Shown: positions 11,032-21,538 of the stretch, piece by piece
How positions within the stretch are numbered: the stretch's first letter is position 1
How the letters are laid out: every line of letters begins with the position of its first letter
Assembly: GCA_013115135.1 (NCBI GenBank)
Contig: JABANP010000135.1
Span: 54,596-118,595, forward strand
Direction of reading: 5' to 3'
DNA from: Perkinsus olseni
Lineage: Eukaryota; Perkinsozoa; Perkinsida; Perkinsidae
Length of the DNA: 64,000 nucleotides
Translations under genes and position numbers: made by a program
Notes under the pieces: model-generated
Database searches by the model: none
What the model saw: the letters and a program-made list of their open reading frames with translations, nothing else
What the model was told of the DNA's origin: nothing

Positions 11032-12630
11032 TCATGCTCCGACATGGTTTCCTCGTCTCATCAGAACTTGTTCAAGCTTGCGGTCCATCGATTCTGTGAG
11101 CGTCCTTATTTCTTCCGACGTGATGTCTGCTGCAGCTTCGGTGACGCCTTGCCAGAGTTCTTCTACGCTGTTGAATTGTTTAGCAGCTGCATAAACACGC
11201 CTGCAAGGAATGAACATATGATTGGCATGCTATTCTCGAACCCATACTTCTTTAAAAGTGACCAGTAGTGCTCGCAGGGGTTGAGGTCGGGGCTTCGAGG
11301 GGGCCATACCATGAGTTTCCTGCCCTCGACGAAGCCTTTCTTCTCTAGAAACGCTTTAGTGAACTTCGATCCGTGTGAAGGCGCGTTGTCCAGCATCACT
11401 GTTAGCTTCCGCTTGAAGCTGAGTGGCTTCGAACGGTACCACCGGAAGAGAGACGCCTCCAGCAGCTGAGTATACCTACCCCGGACCTCATCCTCGACGC
11501 ATAACCATTCCTACTCACGCCTTTGAGTCCAGTTTGACTCCTGGCTCGACTCTAGCAGGGCCCACCACTTCTCCAGCTATCACGCCGGCCCAGATTATTA
11601 GGCCACCTCCTCCTTGTTGACGGCAGTTCTGCGAGGGTCTCGCAGCACCATCTAGAATCCATCCCCGCGCCCACCCATCGGGGCCGTCCAAGGACAGCCT
11701 CGATTCATCAGTCCACAGGACGGTTGAAAAGTCTCGCTTGAGGTTCTCCCGGGCCCAGGTTAGGCGCTGCTGCTTGTGTTTCTGGGTGAGATGGGCTTCT
11801 TGTTTGCCGTCTTCACCTTACCAATGGTCTTCAGCAGTTGGCATCGCGCACTGCTCGAGTTCTTGCGGGCTGAGTTCTAGACAGGCCGAGTACCTGTCAA
11901 AAAATTATGAAACGTGACGAAATTGAATCAGGGTCGTTCCGTGGACAGACTTGAATCTTATCCTACTCAACTACCGAGAAGTAAAATTATACTTACTGAT
12001 AGTGCGGCGACCGCACGGCTTCCGTAAGGCTGCAAACCCCTGATAACCCTGTTATAACTAAAATATCGAATGCGAGTACGCGCGCGCATGAGCCACTGCA
12101 AAGCAACCGTTCCCCATTACCTCTTTATCGCTTCCTTGGTTAACTCCACTGCTGTTTCCGGATAAGTAGCAGCATCTTCACCCACAGCATCCATGAGCCA
12201 TTGCACCGCTTCACGAACAGCTTCAGCGCCTGCTACTCCGTGACAAGCCAGTTCTTCGTCATCAACTTCGGGATAATTGTCCTCGTTGGAATTGGCTGCA
12301 GCTCCTCCATTCTCCGTCACTCCTTCACCTTGGTCTTGAAGACCTGCAGGAAGTTCCTGCCGTATCTCCCCTGCTTGTTGCTGTTGTTGCTCTTCTTCTG
12401 GCTCCTCCTCTTCTTCTTCTTCTTCTTCTTCTGGGTCGTTCGCAAGGTAGGGACTTCTTGTAAGGACCTTTTGGACGCACGTACTCCTTACTAGGGTTCT
12501 CAATGTAAGCCTTCACAGTTCTGTGATCTCTGCCTATTTTTTTCGAGATTTCGAGCGATGTGGAGCCTTGGGAGAGTAGCTTCACTATCTGCGCTTTCTC
12601 TGCGGTTGTCGAGAGGTTTTTGCGAGCCAT
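11032..12630 (-). pseudogene. Tc1/mariner transposase, intron-containing, possibly degenerate
   Basis: The ATG at 12630 gives an N-terminal helix-turn-helix (LSTTAEKAQIVKLLSQGSTS, EISKKIGRDHRTVKAYIENP). After a Glu/Gln-rich stretch (12117-12480) a second DNA-binding part reads AALRKPCGRRTIS / ARKNSSSARCQLLKTIGKV. The DDE catalytic core shows TVLWTDESRLSLDGPDGWAR (first D), VMLDNAPSHGSKFTKAF (second D), and WPPRSPDLNPCEHYWSLLKK (third acidic residue). The end reads TESMDRKLEQVLMRRGNHVG then A*. At least three interruptions fit phase-correct GT-AG introns of about 45-70 nt (for example before YTQLLEASLF and before RVYAAAKQF). One spot near 11800 needs either a 23-nt intron or a frameshift, and the link around the acidic stretch is unresolved, so activity is doubtful. 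Confidence 0.75.
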
Positions 12631-12655
12631 AAACGTGAAGAAACAAGTAACTGCT

Positions 12656-12852
12656 TATCAAAACTGCACGGTAAAAATGAGAGAAATTTCGTCGCGCGCC
12701 CAGATATTTACAATCGATCAGCCGTTTCGCGTGTGGTACAGATATATGATTAGTGTGAGTGTACTGAGTCTACGGGTGTTCGATTTTAATTCATACTTTG
12801 ATTAATAGCGAAGAACTGATAAAATTTCTGTTTTGCTTATCGAAAATGCACG
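12656..12852 (-). repeat. Right terminal inverted repeat of the Tc1-type element
   Basis: Reverse complement of the left repeat; contains the shared segments CCGTTTCGCGTGTGG and CTACGGGTGTTCGATTTTAA. Confidence 0.85.
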
Positions 12853-13045
12853 GTCTGTAGTGATCTAAATCTGAATCTTCATGGTTCTATCTAGTGTTCG
12901 GACACTCTGAAATCGGACCACTTCCACAACATCGGTTGGTACTCTTCACGGGACATACTATCAACAGGAAGATCATCAATCTCTTCCGGTCACTGAAATA
13001 AATGTATGGTTCTCGGAAAGCTATTTTTCGAGGAAGCAGGAGGTG

Positions 13046-13092
13046 GACATTGGTTACAGATATGACGAGTCGTCATATCTGTAACCAATGTC
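13046..13092. repeat. 47-bp perfect palindrome
   Basis: Two 23-nt arms (starting GACATTGGTTACAGATATGA) are exact reverse complements around a single central G at 13069. It can form a long cruciform or RNA hairpin. It lies between the transposon and a degraded minus-strand coding region. Confidence 0.95.
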
Positions 13093-13196
13093 GTCATTTA
13101 CGACAGCGTAGAAGTGTATAAAACGAAAAACTCCCTTCCTGTCTCGAGTTGACCTCCGTTCGTCACGGCCTCTCCTTGAAAAATTTGGTTAGACCG

Positions 13197-14209
13197 TTTT
13201 CAGTTCCGGAGAGCCACCAAGGCTCTAGCACCATACGTCCAATTCTTGAGGGCCAGCCCAGAAACTCCAACCGCGAGGCGTACATTGAGCGAGATATGAT
13301 CCGAGGAGCCTTTTGCAGTTACATCAGTTGCGACCTGACTAAGTGGATGCGAACTCGACGTACTGATGAAAGCGGTGACATTTCCATAGCCCAATGCCGA
13401 CACCATACCCATGGTAGGCACTGTCACCGTAGCAAGAAGTATACTTGCAATATCAACTTGTTTCCCGTGAAGAACACGATAGCTTTTTTCTTAAAGCAAG
13501 GCGGCACAGTATAGTCTAAATGAAGCTTCATACCTAGAAGCAGATCCACGTCATACAAAGTTCGGCCTTCTCCCCATATCCCAACATCCGAGGGGATCAC
13601 AGAACTGGGCGAGTAGACAACAAACAGCTCCTGGTTACTCGGGATTGGCGGCGGGCTTGGGGTGATATGAAGGAAGAGCAACCCGGTGTTAACCACCGTG
13701 CTATTCTTCCTTATGAATAGGCAGCTGTAAGGAGGTCCGGAATTCGAGGTTAAACCAGCTGGGTTGGGATAAGCCTTGGTGAAGCAGTTAGACAGCTTCT
13801 GGAGAATGAAAGGCATCTGGTTCTCGTACCTATCATAATGATAGTATCATTGCACTTCTCCGCCACAACGCGGGCAAACACCATCAGAAGTTGAATGGCG
13901 GCGAACATGGGGATCGATGGAAGAATAGTCGAGGACGTGTAAGAACCCAACTGAAGAGTTGTATGCAACTCGGAAGTCGTAATCGATGTGAGGTAAAGAA
14001 AGGCGAATCTCACGAGTATGGTTTGATGGCCGCTGCAGCACAATCGATCGTGTCACGTTGTCCTGGCTAAATCGCACTGAAGAACTTGTGCGCGTCCCTT
14101 GCGCGCCAATTACAACGACTGAACGATGTTGTTTACTTTTCCCGGGCGAGCCAGCGACAAACACTAATAGACGGTGGGCATATAAGACAGGAAGGCTACA
14201 ATTTGCCAA
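13197..14209 (-). CDS. Possible gene or gene remnant, unknown membrane/surface protein
   Basis: Not recognised. Several minus-strand open segments are long enough to be exons: one with RPSNHTREIRLSLPHIDYDF, one with MPFILQKLSNCFTKAYPNPA through LFLHITPSPPPIPSNQELFV, and a last one with a hydrophobic stretch ASILLATVTVPTMGMVSALG, then SGLALKNWTYGARALVALRN and a stop at about 13197. The frames differ and could be joined by introns, but no convincing full splice path was found. It sits inside a transposon-rich island, so it may be a broken gene or part of a retroelement. Confidence 0.3.
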
Positions 14210-14322
14210 TCACGCCATCTACTGCCGTAGAGAGGGACATTTATAGAGAGAGCATGACGGAACAATGATCCAGACGATGGGAGCGATATTGTGCGCCACA
14301 ATTTGTGCCACATAATCTGTGC

Positions 14323-14355
14323 GGTAAATGAGACATCCGGCTCAGATGTCCCATT
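14323..14355. repeat. Short inverted repeat (hairpin)
   Basis: TAAATGAGACATC and GATGTCCCATTTA are complementary with one mismatch around a 7-nt loop. Confidence 0.6.
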
Positions 14356-14463
14356 TACTCTGAGGGTCGCAGGTCGTGCCCCACGAGGCAATACCCTAAC
14401 GCCTCGACTTCCATTGCGTGTTGGAGCACCACCGCAAGGCGCTACCAATCCGGTACTAGCCTT

Positions 14464-15346
14464 CTAGCCGCTGACCTTCACCAGATTTCGGATAGACTCC
14501 ACCCGGATGTAGTCCCCACCTTCACCACGTGACTCTAAGGCGACTTGGACTCTTGAACTCGGGCTAGTTGGTGAGGATTCTCGTACGTGTTTGCGCTGTA
14601 TCTCACGACGACTTAGTCCCGTCAGTGAAGTCGTCAGCCCCATCACCAGCGCCGTGTTGATGCTAAGCTCTGGATGCTCCAGCCTTCCGACTACAAACTT
14701 GGTCCATCTTGTGTCCATTAAAGTCGACCGTATTGACCGATCAGGGACTCTTTACCAGCTCGTGTTGTGCGAAGGGGTTTGTTAGTCGTGTATACCGCCG
14801 CACCAGGAGGTCATATTTAACAACTTCTTCTCGCTGATTGACTCTTGCTCCCACGGGGCGCGTGTTGAGCAGCAGTGGCACATAGTCCAGGACCGTTCGC
14901 GACAACTTGGATGCCCTCTCCTGATTGGCTCTCAGGATAAGTGCTCTGACTTTCTTCAACCCCAGGTCGTGGATCCTATCCGCTTTCCGTTGCATCCGAA
15001 GGAATCCAGTGTTCGCCTAAACAGCCTTGGCATTCAGCGAGGATGTGGCATCTCCGAGCTTGTCGCTTTGGAAGTAACTTGCTGTATCAACATGCATGTA
15101 CTTTACCGGACGCCCTATCTCTGTGACTGAGGCTCGATGAGCGCGGACTACCCCTGCAGCAGACTCCGCATCCGCGAGTACCCACTCTGTCGCCCCTGTA
15201 GCTAGGCACATCATAGTGGAGACCTCCACGTGACCTCCCAGCGTCAGGGGATCACAAGACACTACCGTGAATGGGAGGCATTCGTCATCCAGCTTTCGTC
15301 CGTACAATATCAGCTTCGGTGCTTTTGAGAGCGGTATAACAATCAA
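14464..15346 (-). pseudogene. Decayed LTR-retrotransposon integrase region
   Basis: Minus-strand open segments resemble a retroviral-type integrase. VVSCDPLTLGGHVEVSTMMC and VKYMHVDTASYFQSDKL carry two Asp residues in the context expected for the catalytic D-D. An in-frame TAG follows (around 15017), then the frame resumes with MQRKADRIHDLGLKKVRALI and SRTVLDYVPLLLNTRPVGAR, typical of integrase C-terminal halves that contain 'LNTRP'. A further segment (14464-14718) has TKFVVGRLEHPELSINTALV. No intact LTR pair was identified with certainty. The in-frame stop and frame changes indicate a dead copy. Confidence 0.6.
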
Positions 15347-15616
15347 TCTGCGCCGCTCGTGTTACTGCCAACAGATAATCCTCAGGGGAAGTTTCTAGAT
15401 ACTCCATGTCCAGTGCGACGCCTTCCCCACCACCACGTCATCTCCGAGCCAAACCTCTCCTGTCCTTTCCGATCGAGCATTCTCTCTTAGAGGCCGAAAG
15501 ACCGCGCGCACGAACGCGTTATTGTGCTCCGCCTCAGAGTAGGCATGTTAGTTTGCATGAGAGCTACGGTAATTCCAGAGTACGTATACGTATGAGGATA
15601 GTGAATGATTCACTGT

Positions 15617-15845
15617 GAATCCAGTCTACTACTGCTGCTGCTTCTTGGGTGAATCACCTATTATGTACTCAGCGCATGGTTGTAGTCGGCTGAAGCTCGC
15701 AAATTATTATTATACGTCCGAGTGTGGCAAAATGTTATCAACACCTCTTCCGAAAATCGGGATTCACTCTTCTTTCTTGACATCGTCTTGTGCGATCATC
15801 CAGAAGGAGCTGCACTCGTGTGCCTCGACCCCTGATAGTTTTCGA
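15617..15845 (-). repeat. Direct repeat, right copy: duplicated 3' coding exon
   Basis: Matches 9964-10189. The minus-strand frame RKLSGVEAHECSSFWMIAQD ends at the same stop codon as in the left copy, with conservative changes (C/R, W/L, M/I, K/E), so it was probably coding when duplicated. The two copies flank the 5.4-kb mobile-element island. Confidence 0.6.
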
Positions 15846-16022
15846 AGGATGTCGGCATCAGGAGTGTCCTTCTTTCGAGGCCACGGTGATTTCTGAGAAG
15901 GTGAGCATAATCGATCATAACAGTGGTACCGTTGATGATAGCGATACCTGTTCGATCCATCTGCGAAGGCTCGATGGTAAATCCGGTTTCTTGTCAACTG
16001 GCAGTCCGTTAGACTGAAGGAA

Positions 16023-16587
16023 TCATCTACGGCGACTCAGAGCGGGTTGTAATCCTGAGGTCACCTTTCGAACAGCATCGTTGCCCAACTCGAAGACCGG
16101 GAACACTTCCCGCTTTTCCGAGCTTATGAGGGCGTCTATTCCGTATCCTCTCAAGATACGCATGCTCTTTTCGACCACCTGTATGAATAAATCGCTCACC
16201 CATGCAGCAGTCCTTCTAGTGGTATTCACCTCCCACTCCTCGTCGGTCATGCGTGCAGAGTTCTGCTCCGTCTCCTGCTCCCCGTCATCATGATAGAGGC
16301 CAAGCTCCTCCAATAATGGCACTTTACGGTGGCTGGTAGAATGACCCGAGTCAAACTAAAGAAAGCATTCATCAGGAATGGAGTCAAAAGCGTTGGCAGC
16401 TCACCTGCCCCGATGTGGACGCCTCGACCCTGCGATGCTTCGAAGAGGGCTGCTGATGTTCTCCTCTCGCTGATTCCTGAATACACGAAGCATGGTTTCT
16501 TCAGAACACAATGGCAATGCTTGTCACCTCACTGCGTTCTCTCCCTCTTTTTCTCTCATCACCGACCTCAAATGGTTGCGCAGTCAT
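16023..16587 (-). CDS. Small acidic protein of unknown function
   Basis: Not recognised. Three exons join in phase: ATG at 16587 (MTAQPFEVGDERKRGRERSE), ESARGEHQQPSSKHRRVEAS, then the main exon from FDSGHSTSHRKVPLLEELGL through WVSDLFIQVVEKSMRILRGY and SEKREVFPVFELGNDAVRKV to SRRR*. Total is about 155 residues, with a disordered, charged N-terminus and a helical C-terminal half. It starts 85 bp downstream of the stop of the next minus-strand gene, so it is the last member of a four-gene head-to-tail cluster. Confidence 0.6.
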
Positions 16588-16671
16588 GTCAGGCAATGGG
16601 CATCGATGAAAAAGCATCGATCGAGGCACTCTGAGAGCGCCATCGACAGCGGAACAGAGGCGCGTTGAAGG

Positions 16672-18209
16672 CTACCTTTCAACTTTCCTCACCCCTCCGC
16701 GGGCGAATGCAACGGGCACTGTCACTTCTGCAGTGTTTTCATTCGTCGACTGTTGATCCTTGCTAGGCGTCGAGGAGCGCACCTTGGGGGGATTGGGGTA
16801 GATGGAGCGAGGGCGGGCTTGGGTTGAGCCCACTTCATGGTCCTTAGCGATTATGCCGGGTTGAAAGCGGCCTTTCTCAGCGGACGATGGAGCATAAACC
16901 CTATCCCCTTCCCTGACATGAATAGACTAATCTGACTGAATGATTAGGAGCCCACCTGAAGAGCATCCAGCTTGTAGCGTCCATTCCGGTGGTATCAGCA
17001 ACTCCATCTGCTGACAGCACTGATTCTACATCGGACTCGATCTGTTTCTTCGATATTCTCGTGACCTCACTATCGGGAGGATACGATAAAATAAGAGCAT
17101 AGGTAGACGATGAAGGCTGCGCATTTGCATCAGCATTCTTCATCGCGTTGTTGGCTCGTTCACCCAACTGCCGCTGGTGCTGGTGCTGCTGGTGGGGCTC
17201 CAGTTTCCGGCATTCCGCCACGTTGACTAAAGTGTATGAACGACCAGCATTGACACTAGTGAGTACCTACACTAGACGATGCTGATAATGTTTCAGCCAC
17301 GGCTGCTGCTGCCGACCACCGCCCCACAGATCACTCACCGAATCGCCAGTGGTGAGTGATTCCTTAGGATGCTTGCTGTCTTCCGAGTGACCGGAGAATC
17401 CCGGAAATTGGTGGAGACCACAGTGTCGGGAAGGGAAGGGTCGACGAGAGGGGATATGCTGAGATTAGCAATGATGACCAAGTGTGCCGTACATGAGCAC
17501 TCACGTATGGTGGGATGACCCTGATATTCTCCTCTAAACACGGCCCATTGATTTGTTTTCCCACCTGCCACTTGAGAGGGCAGTGGTGGGGCATTGGATG
17601 ACGATGATGATGCTGGCTGCGGGGCATTCATGAGCGTGACCCTGTACTTGCAGGTTTTCTGATCGTACCTACTCACAACGGGTTGCAAGCTGTTGCTGAT
17701 GATGGCTTTATAAGCATTACCCCTCGATAACAGCTCTTTGGTTAGCCGGGAGATAAGGTATACTCTGCAGTAATACTAGCTGCCCTCTGACTAAGTCTAT
17801 CTCGTGCGGTGGTAGCATGAGCGGATTCACTGTGCTGATGGATGTAGGCGGTGGAGGTGCTGTGACCTACGGCAATACTACACTCATATACAGAGCGGCT
17901 TCGTACTCACCTCCGTCTTCGGCTCTTCAGCATTGGCATTATCATTATGATCGTGCTGCCCTTTTCTCTCTTCATGCTCACTCGTATTCCTCCCCGTACC
18001 ATCCACGTCCTTCCCAACACCATCTTCATCGGATGCTCTATCATCATCGTGATAAGAATCCTCATCGTCACGATCATGAGCTCTCCTCGACCGATTCTTC
18101 GATCCTGAGATGAAGGTACCTCATATACCCTGGAATCTCTCCCCGACCCACCTCTGCTGCTCCGCCTCACGTCTCTGCCTACAGCAGATTCAGAAGAAGG
18201 GGACGACAT
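16672..18209 (-). CDS. Protein with a Tudor-like C-terminal domain, partly resolved
   Basis: The last two exons are clear: NAGRSYTLVNVAECRKLEPH ... TTGMDATSWMLF joins through a 45-nt intron to EGDRVYAPSSAEKGRFQPGI then IA, the 'GDrVyAp...grfypg.I' pattern of Tudor/SGF29-like domains. It ends VPVAFARGGVRKVER* at 16672. Upstream, an exon has LPANQRAVIEGYDQKTCKYR then VTL, resembling a small beta-barrel 'G.Vv.yd..t.ry.V.l' unit. Further upstream, ATG at 18209 starts SPSSESAVGRDVRRSSRGGS and a charged low-complexity stretch (RAHDRDDEDSYHDDDRASDE). Joining all parts into one gene is inferred from strand and spacing; two splice junctions were not resolved, and it could be two genes. Confidence 0.45.
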
Positions 18210-18473
18210 TGGGTGTAGTACGAAACCACAAGAAGAGTGCAAAGCAGACTCCTGCGATGGTACATTGCGGGAGAATTGAGGTATTGGTAGCCGATAAACG
18301 CAAGCGTGGACGAGAGAAAAACAAATAACATAGTGACACTAGGGCGACTACTCTACACATGGTCATGTTTCAACCACAGCGATGATGAAACTACTGGCCC
18401 CACAACGATCACCCTCAAAGGAGGTACCACCAGGTAGCGATATCGAGACACAGATCATAGAGCAAGGCTCGGT

Positions 18474-20114
18474 TCAACCTGAAGAGGGATAGAAGGCGGT
18501 CCATCGAGGATAGGGGCACAACGCTAGTACTGACCAGAGCATTACGGCAATGAAGGCAATGGTAGTCTGGATGGTAGGATTACGTAGCCATTCTGACCAT
18601 GTTGCTGTGCCTACTCTGGCAACAGTCATCAAGCGGGAATCGTCGTCATGCCCGTACACATCATAGTCTTCCGATGGTAGAGTGCCTTGGCTAACTCGTG
18701 ATGACCATGCTTATCAGCCAAGGTGATGGCAGTGTGGCGTAGATTCCGACCACCCCCTGAGTACGGCGTAGGAGTCCACACTGGCTTGCTGCTCCGGCTC
18801 TCACGCTGATTAAGATCAGCTCCACGGTCCACCAGACGTTGACAAGTCGAGAAGTGACCTCGCTTCGCGGCCACGTGTAGTGGAGTAACTACCGCAGGAC
18901 TACCGCAGTTCGGGTGAGAACTGACACTACGATTAGTAGGAGGTGGCTGTGACGACAACAGTTGAGGGGCCTTCAGAGCGATCCAATCGATCGTATCTGA
19001 AGGGCATCCACTGCTGCCTCGACGGATGATGAGCCTCTCACCGGGTATCGCATTCTCGCAGGCCGCAAAGGTGTGTAGTATAGTTTCACCACTACGTGGT
19101 GCAGTGTGCAGGGGATCAGCACCAAACGAAGTGAGGGAGTTGATGATCTGAGCGCCCCTTCAATGGAGTCAATAACGCACTGCGTATGCCAGTAATGCAC
19201 GACAACGACAGTAATGCACAGTAATGACAGTAATGCATAGCCGTGTATTACTGTCATCGGCCCAGCGCCAGCGTAATGGAGAGGGGATCGACCTGGACCA
19301 TCTTCAGCATCAACATCAGCTCCAGCACGGAGTAGCATCTCACAACACTTGTACAGCTGTGAGCGTACCGCTAAGTGGAGTGGAGTATCACCTCCATCGG
19401 TACGCTGATGAGCATGAATAGCCCGACTGTCCCGACGGTGAGGACGGCGTACCTTTATATTAGGATCTGCCTTGGCCAGGAGGAGAGCTCTGACTAACAC
19501 ATCATCTTCCAGTTGTAACGCCGTGAGGAGGGGTAGATGATCAGGGGAAGGTTCTGATGCCTGATGAGCCATTCTTGGTTATGATGACGGGTAGATGATG
19601 GAGTAGTAGTATGACCTTGTTAGGGTCAGCCTTAGCATCCAGTAGCAGCTGTACGTTATGGAGTCTTCCACCTCGATCCAAATCTCCCAGACCGCCCCTG
19701 CTGCTGCCACCCTTATTGGCTACCCCACTCTCCTCAATAGCCAACTGTAGCAACGTACCTAGACGGCTAGAGGGAGATGAAGTCCAACTAAGATGCTATG
19801 CTCTACTCAGAGCAAGATGTCCAGGGTCATCACAACGGATGATAACACTAGCCAGTGTGAGAACAGCGTAATAGTGATGGTAATGGCGTCCTGCAGTACT
19901 CGCCTGTTGAGCACAGTTGATGCACATTCTCCGTAACAGTCGGATTGATAATTCAACCGCGTGAATCCCATTCTGATAAGCGGCACCCCCCCTACCCAAG
20001 TATACTACGTCTCTTCCCTGCTGGCTCATCCGACCACGCATTAGGATTAGCTCCAGCTGCTAGTATAGCCTCCAACATATCACTCACTCTCCCTCTGGGC
20101 TTAGCCATGGTCAT
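18474..20114 (-). CDS. Ankyrin-repeat protein with C-terminal transmembrane anchor
   Basis: Protein-interaction repeats are visible across the exons: DMLEAILAAGANPNAWSDEP, LHNVQLLLDAKADPNK, LVRALLLAKADPNIKVRRP, DTPLHLAVRSQLYKCCEMLL then RAGADVDAEDG, SPLHYAG, INSLTSFGADPLHTAPRSGE, TPLHVAAKRGHFSTCQRLVD then RGADLNQRES, and ITLADKHGHHELAKALYHR. A phase-correct 48-nt intron then leads to WSEWLRNPTIQTTIAFIAVM then LWSVLALCPYP, a single transmembrane segment just before the stop (18474). No DHHC motif was seen, so it is not a palmitoyltransferase. The intron near 19170-19260 contains a short tandem repeat (GCATTACTGT-type). It is the third gene of the minus-strand cluster. Confidence 0.75.
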
Positions 20115-20262
20115 AGAACTCCCTGATAACCCCCCCATTCTGTTATCACTCTGTGCACAACCCTAATCAACCTCGAAGAAACGTGACGTAGAGGGAAGAA
20201 AGCAAAGCTATAGTATTTTGTCATTCCTGCTTGCATAGTATTTGTAATGGTAGTACTCGTCA

Positions 20263-21538
20263 TTATTCTCTGATACAGTCCTGAGCCTTATGCCGCTTCC
20301 AGTCTAGCCGCTGGCATCGCTGGTCACAGTACCTAGCATTGATGATATGATGATCATTGTGAACCAGCGTAGCTCCCTACACTATCCTTTGACACCTGGT
20401 GCACCTCATGTTCGCTCCACTGCTACCACAATACGCACAATGCGCTATGGACGCCTCAACACCATCTGCGACAGCATCATCATCATCATCAGCATTCGCT
20501 CCGTCTTCCGCATTGTCCTCTTTATAAGCGGCATTGACGTATCTTTGCTGGTAGTAGTCACTGTATTCATCATGGCCTTCATCCACCTCAACTGCACATA
20601 GCTGGGGGTCTGTACGTGAGAAGGCGTATCTGAGCTACAGCCATTGTACTCCACCTAGCACACCATCCACAATTCCAGGGTGATGCTTCCAGGTCCTCGT
20701 CACGAGCCATAGGGACCTCTCCCAAAGTCATATACAACACCGCTCTACCGGGCAACTCGACCCTTCTCCCCAGCTCGCGTAACGAGGAATACTAGTGTTA
20801 GCTTGTATTAATCAGTACTACTACCCGTTGGCTTTATCAGCATGAGCCAGTAGATTGCTGATCGATTGCTTGTCATCAACACTGAGAGGAATGAAGCTAA
20901 CTTCACCGTAATCATCAATCAGCTCGCAAAGAGAACCTGAGTGAACTTATCACTGGACTGGAGGAGTTACGGTAGCAGTAGTACGGACGAGCTTATCCTG
21001 CCGCTCTATCAGTTTGCTCTTCGGTCGGGTAAGGCCCCTCTCCTCATCCTCGAGGAATGTTGGTAGTAATGATGATATACCACTATACCCACCGCAGCAG
21101 AGGTATTGGTCTAATGTACGACTAAGAGCAACGGTGATGTGGAAAGGAGCTATCACAGGAGCAGCCTGGATGACTACTACTTCAATTGGTTGCCGAACTG
21201 AGAGAGGGTATCGCATTTGGTGAGTACCTGGGGCACGAGAAGAGCATGCTGAGTAGACTACTACTACAATCACTTCTTACGTTCAGGTGTGGGAGCTCGA
21301 CATGTAACATTACAGCAAGGGATGATAGGGCGGCTGATATAAAGTTGTTACCTATACATACTGCCGATGACGCAGGCCGGTGAGGGGTAGACGAAACTAG
21401 AGCAGTAATGCACGGGGGAAGATCCCGGTCGGGACTTGCAAGGGCCTTTCGGATTTTAATGTTTTCTGACTGGCTTCGCGTTATTTCCGAGGTTGGAAGA
21501 AATTCCGTGAATCTCTTCTTGAAATTTTTAACAGCCAT
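20263..21538 (-). CDS. MYND-type zinc-finger protein
   Basis: The C-terminal end is a complete MYND finger split by an intron: CAYCGSSGANMRCTR / YCDQRCQRLDWKRHKAQDC, giving C-x2-C...C-x2-C-x3-C-x7-H-x3-C, then IRE*. It is preceded by an acidic stretch (KEDNAEDGANADDDDDAVAD) and a folded part with LCELIDDYGEVSFIPLSVDD, LGRRVELPGRAVLYMTLGEV and RTDPQLCAVEVDEGHDEYSD. The ATG at 21538 opens AVKNFKKRFTEFLPTSEITR. Middle exons (RYPLSVRQPIEVVVIQAAPV, HITVALSRTLDQYL) are clear, though two junctions near 21270 and 20960 are uncertain. MYND fingers bind proline-rich partners; the target is not deducible. It is first in the minus-strand cluster. Confidence 0.65.

Larger units (their letters stand above)
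10763..12857. mobile_element. Tc1/mariner-type DNA transposon with long terminal inverted repeats
   Basis: Two inverted repeats of about 197 bp (10782-10978 and 12656-12852) differ at only a handful of positions over the part compared by eye. They enclose a transposase on the minus strand. The right end reads ...CGGTCTG next to a TA (12858-12859); in reverse this is TA-CAGACC, as expected for Tc1/mariner ends. On the left, a TA-CA at 10761-10764 is followed by about 14 extra bases before the repeat resumes, suggesting a small insertion there. Length is about 2.1 kb. Confidence 0.8.

Noticed and set aside
12201..12494. Plus-strand open frame with poly-Leu/Phe run
   Set aside because: Antisense of the Glu-rich stretch of the transposase; an artefact of the GAA repeat.
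9964..15845. LTR pair of one intact retrotransposon
   Set aside because: The 230-bp copies lack clear TG...CA ends, a primer-binding site or target duplication, and share a coding frame ending at the same stop.
17817..18328. Plus-strand open frames (98 and 72 codons)
   Set aside because: They overlap the charged exon of the minus-strand gene and have no recognisable features.
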